A stretch of 64,000 nucleotides of DNA from Streptomyces hygroscopicus subsp. hygroscopicus (GCF_030269125.1 NZ_BSSM01000012.1:1-64000); one strand, 5' to 3'. Counted from the stretch's first letter, positions 7,988-16,774 are shown. Notes: generated by a model from the sequence alone, not told the origin. Program-made: numbers and translations.

Positions 7988-8890
7988 ATGTCCGAACCGA
8001 CCGGTGCCGCCCGCAGGCGCGGGCCCTTCAAGGTCGGGGACCAGGTACAGCTGACCGACCCCAAGGGCCGCCACTACACGTTCACGCTCGAAGCCGGAAA
8101 GAACTTCCACACCCACAAGGGTTCCTTCCCGCACGACGAACTGATCGGTGCTCCCGAGGGCAGCGTTGTCCGCACCACCGGCAACGTGGCCTACCTCGCG
8201 CTGCGCCCCCTGCTCCCCGACTACGTCCTGTCCATGCCCCGCGGGGCAGCCGTCGTCTACCCGAAGGACGCGGGGCAGATCCTCGCCTTCGCCGACATCT
8301 TCCCCGGCGCCCGCGTCGTCGAGGCAGGGGTCGGCTCCGGCTCCCTCAGCAGCTTCCTGCTGCGGGCCATCGGCGACCAGGGCATGCTGCACTCCTACGA
8401 GCGCCGCGACGACTTCGCCGAGATCGCCCGGCAGAACGTGGAACGCTACTTCGGCGGCCCCCACCCCGCCTGGCAGCTCACCGTCGGCGACCTCCAGGAC
8501 AACCTGTCCGACACCGACGTCGACCGCGTCATCCTCGACATGCTCGCCCCCTGGGAATGCCTCGAAGCCGTCTCCAAGGCGCTCGTCCCCGGCGGCATCC
8601 TGTGCTGCTACGTGGCCACCACCACCCAGCTCGCGCGCACCGTGGAATCCATCCGCGAGATCGGCTGCTTCAACGAGCCGACCGCCTGGGAGACCATGAT
8701 CCGCAACTGGCACATCGAGGGCCTCGCCGTCCGTCCCGACCACCGCATGATCGGCCACACCGGCTTCCTGCTCACCGCCCGCCGCCTCGCCGACGGCGTC
8801 GAGCCCCCCATGCGCCGCCGCCGCCCCGCCAAGGGCGCCTACGGCGAGGACTACGCAGGACCCAACGCCGACGGCGGCACGGGCCGCTGA
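7988..8890 (+). CDS. trmI: tRNA (adenine-58-N1)-methyltransferase
   Basis: 300-residue TrmI family AdoMet-dependent enzyme that makes m1A58 in the T-loop of tRNA. Features: an N-terminal beta-rich domain (FKVGDQVQLTDPKGRHYTF), the YPKDAGQILAFADIFPGARV lead-in, and the AdoMet-binding loop VVEAGVGSGSLSS. A VILDMLAPWE stretch carries the catalytic-site Asp typical of the family, and an RRLADGVEPPMRRRRP tail follows. It stands alone behind the M50 protease gene. In actinobacteria this gene habitually accompanies the arc/proteasome cluster, as here. Confidence 0.95.
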   Translation: MSEPTGAARRRGPFKVGDQVQLTDPKGRHYTFTLEAGKNFHTHKGSFPHDELIGAPEGSVVRTTGNVAYLALRPLLPDYVLSMPRGAAVVYPKDAGQILAFADIFPGARVVEAGVGSGSLSSFLLRAIGDQGMLHSYERRDDFAEIARQNVERYFGGPHPAWQLTVGDLQDNLSDTDVDRVILDMLAPWECLEAVSKALVPGGILCCYVATTTQLARTVESIREIGCFNEPTAWETMIRNWHIEGLAVRPDHRMIGHTGFLLTARRLADGVEPPMRRRRPAKGAYGEDYAGPNADGGTGR

Positions 8891-9125
8891 GCCACCCGCA
8901 CCCGGCACAACACCAGGGCGCCGTGCCCCAGTTCCCCACCACACGCGGGAACTCGGTCACGGCGCCCCCTCGTTGACAGGGCGCCAGAACCCCGGACGGC
9001 CGGCGAGCCGCCCGCGCGGTCCCGCCACCACCGGAAATCCCGACCCCGCCGTTCCCCCGCACCACGACGTGTGGCACCATGGCTGGCCACCCCCCCCGGC
9101 ACAGCCCTCACAGGAGACACTCCTA

Positions 9126-9707
9126 GTGCAGCAATCCGCCGTTCCGGAGCTCGCCCACACCCATACCCGCCCCATCCACTGGCTCGCCACAGCCACCGCC
9201 GTCGCCGGCGTCGTGGCCCTCTCCTCCCTCGTCCAGCCCGGATCGGCCACCGCCGCCCAGCCGGCCACGGGCACCAGAGCGGCCCACGCCCCCACGGCCG
9301 CCGCACCACCCGCCACCACCGGCGTCGCCTTCCCCCTGTCCTGCGGAACCGAGAAGGCCGTCGTCGTCAAGAAGGCCACCGGCGACCTCGACGGCGACGG
9401 CCGGCCCGAAACCGCCGCCGTCGTCCACTGCGACACCGCCATGGGCACCCCGCCCGACGGCGTCTACGTCCTCACCCGCGCCGCCGACGGCCACACCCCC
9501 CGCGTCGTCGCCACCCTCGTCGCCCCCGAGGACCGGCTCACCGTCACCGACTTCGCGATACACACCGGCACCGTCACCGCCACCCTGTTCGGCTACTCCT
9601 CCGACGCCGTGCCCCGCTGCTGCCCCGACACGAAAACCCCGGCAGCGTGGCACTGGAACGGCAAAACCTTCCTGCGCACCACACCGGCCGGGGCCCACAG
9701 CGTCTGA
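9126..9707 (+). CDS. Putative secreted protein with DxDGDG-type motif
   Basis: 193 residues from GTG 9126, chosen because AGGAGA precedes it. An N-terminal hydrophobic segment (WLATATAVAGVVALSS) followed by SATAAQ looks like a signal peptide or anchor. The mature part contains ATGDLDGDGRPETAAVV, a calcium-binding-like loop seen in FG-GAP/VCBS repeat proteins, and Cys residues in SCGTE, VHCDT and RCCPD that could form disulfides. No enzymatic domain is recognised. It is convergent with the ferredoxin gene, 25 nt apart. Confidence 0.7.
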   Translation: MQQSAVPELAHTHTRPIHWLATATAVAGVVALSSLVQPGSATAAQPATGTRAAHAPTAAAPPATTGVAFPLSCGTEKAVVVKKATGDLDGDGRPETAAVVHCDTAMGTPPDGVYVLTRAADGHTPRVVATLVAPEDRLTVTDFAIHTGTVTATLFGYSSDAVPRCCPDTKTPAAWHWNGKTFLRTTPAGAHSV

Positions 9708-9732
9708 CGACACGGCGTCCGGAAAACGCGGC

Positions 9733-10047
9733 TCACTCCGCGTCGGGACCGTACACCTCCACCCTGTCCGAAACCCTGCGCACATGGATGCACTCACCGG
9801 GGCACTCCCTGGCCGAGTCCACCACGTCCGTGAGCAACGGCAGCGGCACCGGCGTCGTCGCGCCCGGGGCCTGGAGCAGCTCGTCGTCCGCGCCCTTCAC
9901 ATAGGCCAGACCGTCGATGTCCAGTTCGAACACCTCCGGGGCATACTGGGCACAGATCCCGTCGCCGGTACACAGGTCCTGGTCGATCCAGACCTCCAGC
10001 GCCTCCCCGGCCGGGGCCTCCTGCTGCACGGTCATCTCTCCTGACAT
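9733..10047 (-). CDS. 3Fe-4S ferredoxin
   Basis: 104-residue ferredoxin with the Cx5C...CP arrangement (CTGDGIC, then ARECPGECI) of single-cluster 3Fe-4S type; the AQYAPEVFELD segment is typical of Streptomyces ferredoxins. The start is taken at ATG 10047 (MSGEMTVQ), which has a G-rich site upstream; ATG 10035 is possible, but its AGGAG is only 2 nt away. This electron carrier often serves P450s. A conservon P450 lies 23 kb away, but nothing in the sequence links them. Confidence 0.88.
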   Translation of the reverse strand: MSGEMTVQQEAPAGEALEVWIDQDLCTGDGICAQYAPEVFELDIDGLAYVKGADDELLQAPGATTPVPLPLLTDVVDSARECPGECIHVRRVSDRVEVYGPDAE

Positions 10048-10554
10048 CGGTACGCCGCACCCCCGGCACAGCCCGTACCGGCCGGGACCACTCCAGCGGC
10101 AGTCGAACACGCCCGACCCTACCCCCGGCCCCCGGAACCGGCCGCCTCCGGCCACCCCGGGTTTCCGCCCCCGCCGGCTCGGGTACGAGCGCTCGACCAG
10201 GAACAGGACGCCCCACCCACCCGACGCACACTTCCAGCCAGGCCCACGATGACACCGCCAAGCCCGACCGTCGCTCTACGTGATGACCGTACGAGCGCCC
10301 TCCGGCCTGCCCGCGCAACCGCCCACCCCGGCCGGAGCCGACAACTCCGGCCACCCCCGAAGGGTTTCGACCACGCCAACCATGGAACAAGCCGCTTCCC
10401 CATCACGTTGAGTGGGTATCCCCTCCGTGCGAGGGAGTGCGCACCGGGTGACCGACGACACACCTTGACAGTCATTGTGATCTAGGGGTTTCAATCGACA
10501 CCCACCCAGGTAGGGTCTGGAAGCGTCCAGCTCCCCTTGGAGGAGGTGAGGACC
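10048..10554. promoter_or_regulatory. Divergent ferredoxin/arc intergenic region with arc promoter candidate
   Basis: 507 bp without a supported gene. TTGACA at 10465-10470 is a perfect -35; the -10 18 nt downstream (TTTCAA, 10489-10494) is poor, while TAGGGT at 10511-10516 is a good -10 with a poor -35. Either could drive arc, whose GTG lies at 10555. The remainder shows no repeats or RNA gene that I recognise. Confidence 0.45.
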
Positions 10555-12321
10555 GTGGCAGCCCACGACGACGACATGAACCGCGGCATCCGCCCGGGAC
10601 GCGGGTCCGACGACCCGGCCGGGCAGATCGCTTACCTTGAGCAGGAGATCGCCGTCCTGCGACGCAAGCTCGCCGACTCTCCGCGACACACGAGGATTCT
10701 CGAAGAGCGGATCGTCGAGCTGCAGACCAACCTGGCCGGCGTGTCCGCCCAGAACGAACGACTGGCCAACACCCTCCGCGAGGCCCGCGACCAGATCGTG
10801 GCCCTCAAGGAGGAAGTCGACCGGCTCGCCCAGCCGCCGGCCGGCTTCGGAGTCTTCCTGCAAGCCAACGAGGACGGCACCGCCGACATCTTCACCGGCG
10901 GCCGCAAACTCCGCGTGAACGTCAGCCCGAGCGTCGACCTCGACGAGATGCGACGCGGCCAGGAAGTCATGCTCAACGAAGCGCTCAACGTGGTCGAGGC
11001 CATGGAATTCGAGCGCGTCGGTGACATCGTCACCCTCAAGGAGATCCTCGAGGACGGCGAACGCGCCCTCGTCCTCGGACACACCGACGAAGAACGAGTG
11101 GTCCGCCTCGCCGAACCGCTCCTCGACGTCACCATCCGACCCGGCGACGCCCTCCTGCTCGAACCCCGCTCCGGGTACGTCTACGAGGTCGTCCCCAAGA
11201 GCGAGGTCGAGGAACTCGTCCTCGAAGAGGTCCCCGACATCGGCTACGAAGCCATCGGCGGACTCGGCAACCAGATCGAGGCCATCCGCGACGCCGTCGA
11301 ACTGCCCTACCTCTACCCCGACCTCTTCAAGGAGCACGAGCTGCGCCCGCCCAAGGGCGTCCTGCTCTACGGCCCCCCCGGCTGCGGCAAGACCCTCATC
11401 GCCAAGGCCGTCGCCAACTCCCTCGCCAAGAAGGTCGCCGAGGTCACCGGCCAGGCCGCCGGCAAGAGCTTCTTCCTCAACATCAAGGGCCCCGAGCTCC
11501 TCAACAAGTACGTCGGCGAGACCGAACGCCAGATCCGCCTCGTCTTCCAGCGCGCCCGCGAGAAGGCCAGCGAGGGCACTCCCGTCATCGTCTTCTTCGA
11601 CGAGATGGAGTCGCTCTTCCGCACCCGCGGCTCCGGTGTCAGCTCCGACGTCGAGAACACCATCGTCCCCCAGCTCCTCGCCGAGATCGACGGCGTCGAA
11701 GGCCTCCAGAACGTGGTCGTCATCGGCGCCTCCAACCGCGAGGACATGATCGACCCCGCCATCCTGCGCCCCGGCCGGCTCGACGTGAAGATCAAGATCG
11801 AGCGTCCCGACGCCGAGGCCGCCAAGGACATCTTCGGCAAGTACCTCACCGAGCGCCTCCCGCTCCACACGGAGGACCTCACCGAACACAGCGGCGACAA
11901 GAGCGCCACGGTCCAGGCCATGATCCAGACCGCGGTCGAGCAGATGTACGCCGAATCCGAGGAAAACCGCTTCCTGGAGGTCACCTACGCCAACGGCGAC
12001 AAGGAAGTCCTCTACTTCAAGGACTTCAACTCCGGCGCCATGATCGAGAACATCGTGGGCCGCGCCAAGAAAATGGCGATCAAGGACTTCCTCGAAAAGG
12101 ACCAGAAGGGCCTTCGCGTCTCCCACCTCCTCCAGGCATGCGTGGACGAGTTCAAGGAGAACGAGGACCTGCCCAACACCACCAACCCCGACGACTGGGC
12201 CCGTATCTCCGGAAAGAAGGGCGAGCGGATCGTCTACATCCGCACCCTCATCACCGGAAAGCAGGGCGCGGACACCGGGCGCTCCATCGACACGGTGGCG
12301 AACACCGGTCAGTACCTGTAA
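10555..12321 (+). CDS. arc: Proteasome-associated AAA ATPase ARC/Mpa
   Basis: 588 residues. The N-terminal coiled coil (AGQIAYLEQEIAVLRRKLAD onward, about residues 22-90) is the Pup-binding helix. Tandem OB folds follow, then an AAA domain with Walker A GPPGCGKT and Walker B FFDEMESLF. The protein ends GQYL, the C-terminal motif that docks into the proteasome alpha-ring in Mpa. GTG 10555 is chosen for the GGAGGAGG site upstream and because the length equals the known Streptomyces ARC. It forms a hexameric ring that unfolds pupylated proteins into PrcBA. Confidence 0.97.
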   Translation: MAAHDDDMNRGIRPGRGSDDPAGQIAYLEQEIAVLRRKLADSPRHTRILEERIVELQTNLAGVSAQNERLANTLREARDQIVALKEEVDRLAQPPAGFGVFLQANEDGTADIFTGGRKLRVNVSPSVDLDEMRRGQEVMLNEALNVVEAMEFERVGDIVTLKEILEDGERALVLGHTDEERVVRLAEPLLDVTIRPGDALLLEPRSGYVYEVVPKSEVEELVLEEVPDIGYEAIGGLGNQIEAIRDAVELPYLYPDLFKEHELRPPKGVLLYGPPGCGKTLIAKAVANSLAKKVAEVTGQAAGKSFFLNIKGPELLNKYVGETERQIRLVFQRAREKASEGTPVIVFFDEMESLFRTRGSGVSSDVENTIVPQLLAEIDGVEGLQNVVVIGASNREDMIDPAILRPGRLDVKIKIERPDAEAAKDIFGKYLTERLPLHTEDLTEHSGDKSATVQAMIQTAVEQMYAESEENRFLEVTYANGDKEVLYFKDFNSGAMIENIVGRAKKMAIKDFLEKDQKGLRVSHLLQACVDEFKENEDLPNTTNPDDWARISGKKGERIVYIRTLITGKQGADTGRSIDTVANTGQYL

Positions 12322-12374
12322 AAAGCGGGGCGGCTGCGGGTGCCCACGGCGGGTACCCGCAGCCGACTGCTTTT
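12321..12374 (+). terminator. Terminator between arc and dop
   Basis: Inverted repeat 12331-12345 with 12351-12365 (one mismatch), enclosed by an outer AAAAGC (12321-12326) / GCTTTT (12369-12374) pair. The end has a U-rich tail, so it is probably a factor-independent terminator separating arc from dop-pup. Confidence 0.8.
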
Positions 12375-12554
12375 CTGGCCACGACCGGAGCAGGCAATGA
12401 CGCGAATGATCTCCCCACCAGCGCAAAGGCGTTCTAGGCTCTTTCCTACCGCCGAGTCGCGCAGTGCGGGCACGGGCACCGCACACGCACCGGAGCGCCA
12501 GCGGTACGTGAGCGGCGCCCATCACCGAGGGTGCCGCCGGGCAAGGAGGGCCGC

Positions 12555-14066
12555 ATGACCGTACGGCGAGTAATGGGCATCGAGACGGAGTACGGGATCT
12601 CCGTCCCCGGCCACCCCAACGCCAATGCCATGCTCACCTCGTCCCAGATCGTCAACGCCTACGCGGCGGCGATGCACCGGGCCCGCCGGGCCCGCTGGGA
12701 CTTCGAGGAGGAGAACCCGCTACGCGACGCGCGAGGCTTCGACCTCGCCCGGGAGGCCGCCGACGCCAGCCAGCTCACCGACGAGGACATCGGCCTCGCC
12801 AACGTGATCCTCACCAACGGCGCACGGCTCTACGTCGACCACGCCCACCCCGAGTACAGCGCCCCCGAGGTCACGAACCCCCGCGACGCCGTCCTGTGGG
12901 ACAAGGCCGGCGAACGCATCATGGCCGAGGCCGCCGAGCGGGCCGCACAGCTCCCCGGAGCCCAGCCCATCCACCTCTACAAGAACAACACCGACAACAA
13001 GGGCGCCTCCTACGGCACCCACGAGAACTACCTCATGCGGCGCGAGACCCCGTTCTCGGACATCGTGCGCCACCTGACGCCCTTCTTCGTCTCCCGCCAG
13101 GTCTTCGCCGGCGCCGGCCGCGTCGGCATCGGCCAGGACGGCCACGAGCACGGCTTCCAGCTCAGCCAGCGCGCCGACTACTTCGAGGTCGAGGTCGGTC
13201 TGGAGACCACCCTCAAGCGCCCCATCATCAACACCCGCGACGAACCGCACGCGGACGCCGAGAAGTACCGCCGGCTGCACGTGATCATCGGCGACGCCAA
13301 CCTCTCGGAGATCTCCACCTACCTCAAGCTCGGCACCACCTCGCTGGTCCTCGCCATGATCGAGGACGGCTTCATCGCGGTCGACCTGGCCGTGGACCAG
13401 CCGGTCCGCACCCTCCACCAGGTCTCCCACGACCCGAGCCTCAAGCACCTGGTCACCCTCCGCAGCGGCCGCACGCTCACCGCCGTGCAGCTCCAGATGG
13501 AGTACTACGAGCTGGCCCGCAAGTACGTCGAGGAACGGCACGGAGCCGATGCCGACGAGCAGACCAAGGACGTCCTCGCCCGCTGGGAGGACACCCTCAC
13601 CCGGCTCGAGAACGACCCCATGAGCCTCGCCGGCGAACTGGACTGGGTCGCCAAGCGCGAACTCATGGAGGGCTACCGCCGCCGGGACGGCCTCGACTGG
13701 GACGCCGCGCGGCTGCACCTGGTCGACCTCCAGTACGCCGACGTACGGCCCGAGAAGGGCCTGTACAACCGTCTCGCGGCCCGCGGCAGGATGAAGCGCC
13801 TGCTGGACGAGGCCGAGGTCGACAGGGCGCGTACGAAGCCTCCGGAGGACACCCGGGCGTACTTCCGCGGCCGCTGCCTGGAGCAGTACGCCGACGACGT
13901 CGCCGCGGCCAGCTGGGACTCGGTCATCTTCGACCTCCCCGGACGGGACTCCCTCCAGCGCGTCCCAACCCTGGAACCGCTACGCGGAACGCGAAATCAC
14001 GTCAAGGAGCTGCTGGACCGCTGCCGCACCGCGGAAGACCTGGTCAGGGTCCTTTCGGGCGGGTGA
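12555..14066 (+). CDS. dop: Deamidase/depupylase of Pup
   Basis: 503 residues, glutamine-synthetase-like carboxylate-amine ligase fold, starting MTVRRVMGIETEYGI. The GIETEYG element carries the ATP/Mg-binding Glu residues and the start of the Dop loop region, and NTRDEPHADAEKYRRLHV is shared with PafA. It is longer than PafA, as Dop always is. ATG 12555 follows AAGGAGG. A -10-like TAGGCT at 12435-12440 may be its promoter. Dop removes Pup from substrates and deamidates Pup-Gln. Since the Pup here already ends in Glu, depupylation is probably its main job. Confidence 0.96.
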   Translation: MTVRRVMGIETEYGISVPGHPNANAMLTSSQIVNAYAAAMHRARRARWDFEEENPLRDARGFDLAREAADASQLTDEDIGLANVILTNGARLYVDHAHPEYSAPEVTNPRDAVLWDKAGERIMAEAAERAAQLPGAQPIHLYKNNTDNKGASYGTHENYLMRRETPFSDIVRHLTPFFVSRQVFAGAGRVGIGQDGHEHGFQLSQRADYFEVEVGLETTLKRPIINTRDEPHADAEKYRRLHVIIGDANLSEISTYLKLGTTSLVLAMIEDGFIAVDLAVDQPVRTLHQVSHDPSLKHLVTLRSGRTLTAVQLQMEYYELARKYVEERHGADADEQTKDVLARWEDTLTRLENDPMSLAGELDWVAKRELMEGYRRRDGLDWDAARLHLVDLQYADVRPEKGLYNRLAARGRMKRLLDEAEVDRARTKPPEDTRAYFRGRCLEQYADDVAAASWDSVIFDLPGRDSLQRVPTLEPLRGTRNHVKELLDRCRTAEDLVRVLSGG

Positions 14067-14172
14067 GCGGGGCCAGGGGGGTACTCGGTGCGGTCCGCGG
14101 CGGCGGGTGGAAGTCCCGCCGCCCGGGAATCATCGAGATGGCCCCCGTACGTTGGAGGAAACTGCGGGGCCG

Positions 14173-14195
14173 ATGTCGGACCCGGCTTGTAGGGT
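14173..14195 (+). promoter_or_regulatory. PafBC/RecA-NDp-like promoter upstream of pup
   Basis: ATGTCGGAC, 8 nt (CCGGCTTG), TAGGGT. The TGTCGG core and the TAnnnT -10 fit the RecA-NDp consensus at exact spacing; the last two bases of the upstream box (AC for TG) do not. The expected start near 14202 gives a leader of about 37 nt to pup. Confidence 0.55.
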
Positions 14196-14238
14196 CTGAT
14201 CATCACCGATCGGCAGGCTAACTGAGCGGGGTGAGGTT

Positions 14239-14457
14239 ATGGCGACCAAGGACACCGGCGGCGGCCAGCAGAAGGCCACACGGTCCACCGAGGAGGTCGA
14301 GGAGCAGGCGCAGGACGCGCAGGCCTCGGAGGACCTCAAGGAGCGACAGGAGAAGCTGTCGGACGACGTGGACTCCGTCCTGGACGAGATCGATGACGTA
14401 CTTGAGGAGAACGCAGAGGATTTCGTTCGGTCCTTCGTGCAAAAGGGTGGAGAGTAA
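14239..14457 (+). CDS. pup: Prokaryotic ubiquitin-like protein Pup
   Basis: 72 residues, mostly charged and disordered with a central helix (LKERQEKLSDDVDSVLDEID) that binds the ARC coiled coil, and C-terminal tail FVRSFVQKGGE. The last codon before TAA is GAG, so Pup is made with a C-terminal Glu, ready for PafA, instead of the Gln that needs Dop deamidation in mycobacteria. It follows dop by 172 nt and is followed by two small hairpins before the endonuclease gene. Confidence 0.97.
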   Translation: MATKDTGGGQQKATRSTEEVEEQAQDAQASEDLKERQEKLSDDVDSVLDEIDDVLEENAEDFVRSFVQKGGE

Positions 14458-14492
14458 AGGCGAATTGGTCGCCTAACCTTCGAAGCGAAGGT
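14458..14492 (+). promoter_or_regulatory. Two consecutive hairpins after pup
   Basis: AGGCGA/TCGCCT (14458-14474, loop ATTGG) and ACCTTCG/CGAAGGT (14476-14492, loop AAG) lie between the pup stop and the next start. They could partly terminate or protect the upstream RNA so that pup is made in excess over prcBA. Confidence 0.45.
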
Positions 14493-14503
14493 CGTGGGGG
14501 TGG

Positions 14504-15109
14504 ATGGCCGAGGAGCCGAGAGCCAAGGAATGCGGGAAGTGCGGGCGGAACCTGCCTCTCGCGGCCTTCGCGAGGGACAGGAACCGGCGCGACGGTCTTC
14601 AGGTGTACTGCCGGGAGTGCGTGGCCGAGTACGGCGCCGCGCACTACCGGCGGCGCCGGCAGGCCGAGGGCAAGGCCGTCCGGCAGAAGGTGGCGGTCCC
14701 TGTCGGGCATAGGCGCTGCCCGCAGTGCCGAGAGGTGAAGCCCCGCTCCGAGTGGGAGCGGAACGCGTCCTCGTCCGACGGTTGGGCGAGCTACTGCCGC
14801 CCCTGCCGTGCCGGGCGGAACAGGGCCGGCTATCCCAAGCGCGCATACGGCCTCACCGAGACCGAACGCGACCTGCGCATCGCCTCCCGAGGCGGCGTCT
14901 GCTGCGTCTGTCTCGCGGCGCCGCCCGCACATGTGGATCACAGTCACGAGACGGGTAGGGTCCGTGGCGTACTGTGCTTCAGCTGCAACGCTGCGCTGGG
15001 GCAGTTCAAGGATCAGCCCGAGGTGATAAGGCGGGCTGCTGCATACGTGGAAGGAAACGTGTGGAAGCCAACACTCGTAGCACCGGGCGTCTACCAGCTG
15101 CCTTCCTGA
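14504..15109 (+). CDS. Endonuclease VII-like zinc nuclease in the proteasome operon
   Basis: 201 residues. The N-terminus has two treble-clef-like zinc ribbons: CGKCGRNLP to YCRECVAEY, then RCPQCREVKP to YCRPCRAGR. The C-terminal domain matches the recombination endonuclease VII (T4 gp49) family: GGVCCVCLAAPPAHVDHSHE and RGVLCFSCNAALGQFKD give four zinc Cys and the DHSHETGRVRG/N catalytic core of the His-Me finger nucleases. Its 3' end overlaps the prcB start by 49 bp, so prcB is likely translationally coupled to it. A homologue sits at this place in other Streptomyces (from memory); its role in protein degradation is unknown. Confidence 0.85.
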   Translation: MAEEPRAKECGKCGRNLPLAAFARDRNRRDGLQVYCRECVAEYGAAHYRRRRQAEGKAVRQKVAVPVGHRRCPQCREVKPRSEWERNASSSDGWASYCRPCRAGRNRAGYPKRAYGLTETERDLRIASRGGVCCVCLAAPPAHVDHSHETGRVRGVLCFSCNAALGQFKDQPEVIRRAAAYVEGNVWKPTLVAPGVYQLPS

Positions 15110-15906
15110 CGCCAGGATCCTCCTCCTTCATGGACTTCCTCGCCGGGCACCAGCCGGACATGCTGCCGGGCAATCGGCAGCTGCCGCCGACACAGGGGGT
15201 GATCGAGGCCCCGCACGGCACCACCATCGTGGCGGTGACCTTCCCCGGCGGCGTGGTGCTCGCCGGTGACCGCAGGGCCACCATGGGCAATGTGATCGCG
15301 CAGCGGGACATCGAGAAGGTGTTCCCGGCCGACGAGTACTCCGCGGTGGGCATCGCGGGCACCGCCGGTCTCGCCGTGGAGATGGTGAAGCTCTTCCAGC
15401 TGGAGCTGGAGCACTTCGAGAAGGTCGAGGGCGCCCAGCTGTCCCTGGAGGGCAAGGCGAACCGGCTGTCGACGATGATCCGCTCCAACCTCGGCATGGC
15501 CATGCAGGGCCTGGCCGTGGTGCCCCTGTTCGCGGGGTACGACGTGGACCGGGACAAGGGCCGCATCTTCTCGTACGACGTGACCGGCGGCCGTTCCGAG
15601 GAGCACAACTTCGCGGCGACGGGCTCGGGCTCGATCTTCGCCCGGGGTGCGATGAAGAAGCTGTTCCGTGACGACCTGACGGAGGAGCAGGCCGTCACGC
15701 TGGTGGTGCAGGCCCTCTACGACGCGGCCGACGACGACTCGGCGACCGGTGGTCCCGACGTCGCCCGCCGGATCTACCCGATCATCACCGTGATCACCGA
15801 GGACGGTTTCCGCCGGCTCACCGCGGAAGAGGCCGCCGAGATCTCCCGTTCGGTGCTCCAGCGGCGCCTGGAGGAGCCGGACGGCCCCAAGGCCGCCCTG
15901 CTCTGA
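15061..15906 (+). CDS. prcB: 20S proteasome beta subunit
   Basis: 281 residues from GTG 15061. A 53-residue propeptide ends in EAPHG, and cleavage before the next residue exposes the catalytic Thr (Thr54 of the precursor; mature start TTIVAVTFPGG). The GDRRATMGN stretch supplies the Asp/Arg/Lys-region residues of the active site. It starts inside the endonuclease VII-like gene, and prcA follows 63 nt later. N-terminal nucleophile hydrolase of the core chamber. Confidence 0.97.
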   Translation: MEANTRSTGRLPAAFLTPGSSSFMDFLAGHQPDMLPGNRQLPPTQGVIEAPHGTTIVAVTFPGGVVLAGDRRATMGNVIAQRDIEKVFPADEYSAVGIAGTAGLAVEMVKLFQLELEHFEKVEGAQLSLEGKANRLSTMIRSNLGMAMQGLAVVPLFAGYDVDRDKGRIFSYDVTGGRSEEHNFAATGSGSIFARGAMKKLFRDDLTEEQAVTLVVQALYDAADDDSATGGPDVARRIYPIITVITEDGFRRLTAEEAAEISRSVLQRRLEEPDGPKAALL

Positions 15907-15969
15907 GGCGGCGGCCCGGTTCTTGACAAGGTGATCACAGTGACCATGACAGAAAGGGACGGATAACCG

Positions 15970-16719
15970 GTGTCGACGCCGTTCTATGTCTCACCCCAGC
16001 AGGCCATGGCCGACCGGGCGGAGTACGCCCGCAAGGGCATCGCCCGTGGCCGCAGCCTGGTGGTCATGCAGTATGCCGACGGCATCGTGTTCGTCGGCGA
16101 GAACCCGTCCCGTGCGCTGCACAAGTTCAGCGAGATCTACGACCGGATCGGCTTCGCGGCGGCCGGCAAGTACAACGAGTACGAGAACCTGCGCATCGGC
16201 GGCGTCCGTTACGCCGACCTGCGTGGCTACACCTATGACCGGGACGACGTGACGGCCCGCGGTCTGGCCAACGTGTACGCCCAGACGCTCGGCACCATCT
16301 TCTCCTCGGCGGCCGAGAAGCCGTACGAGGTGGAGCTGGTGGTCGCGGAGGTGGGGGAGACCCCGGAGGGCGACCAGATCTACCGGCTGCCGCACGACGG
16401 TTCCATCGTGGACGAGCACGGTTCGGTCGCGGTGGGCGGTAACGCGGAGCAGATCAGTGGCTTCCTGGACCAGCGCCACCGGGACGGGATGAGCCTGGCG
16501 GAGGCGCTGAAGCTGGCGGTGCAGGCGCTGTCGCGGGACACCAACGGCAGCGAGCGGGAGATTCCGGCGGAGCGGCTGGAGGTCGCGGTGCTGGACCGTA
16601 CGCGTCCGCAGAAGCGCAAGTTCAAGCGCATCGTGGGCCGCCAGCTGGCGCGTCTGCTGGAGGCGCAGGGCGAGGGTTCGGCTTCGGCGGGCTCGGAGGA
16701 GTCCGACGAGGCGGAGTGA
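15970..16719 (+). CDS. prcA: 20S proteasome alpha subunit
   Basis: 249 residues from GTG 15970 (upstream AAAGGGA). The sequence starts STPFYVSPQQAMADRAEYAR, the N-terminal gate and H0 helix of bacterial alpha subunits, and contains GIARGRSLVVMQYADGIVFV. No catalytic Thr, as expected. The acidic tail ends in SDEAE. It forms the outer heptameric rings that ARC docks onto. A TTGACA at 15924-15929 in the prcB-prcA gap could be an internal -35, but no -10 fits well. Confidence 0.97.
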   Translation: MSTPFYVSPQQAMADRAEYARKGIARGRSLVVMQYADGIVFVGENPSRALHKFSEIYDRIGFAAAGKYNEYENLRIGGVRYADLRGYTYDRDDVTARGLANVYAQTLGTIFSSAAEKPYEVELVVAEVGETPEGDQIYRLPHDGSIVDEHGSVAVGGNAEQISGFLDQRHRDGMSLAEALKLAVQALSRDTNGSEREIPAERLEVAVLDRTRPQKRKFKRIVGRQLARLLEAQGEGSASAGSEESDEAE

Positions 16720-16740
16720 TCCGCCGCTTTCTTCGTCCCG

Positions 16741-16774
16741 GTGTGCCCCGGCCGTCATTCCGGCCGGGGCACAC
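16741..16774. terminator. Bidirectional terminator between prcA and lacI-type gene
   Basis: Perfect 14-bp inverted repeat (16741-16754 with 16761-16774) with a 6-nt loop, between convergent stops at 16719 and 16781. Confidence 0.88.

Noticed and set aside
10465..10488. TTGACAGTC...TAGGGG upstream of arc as a PafBC-type promoter
   Set aside because: The box reads TGACAG instead of TGTCRG, the spacing is one too long and the -10 lacks the final T.
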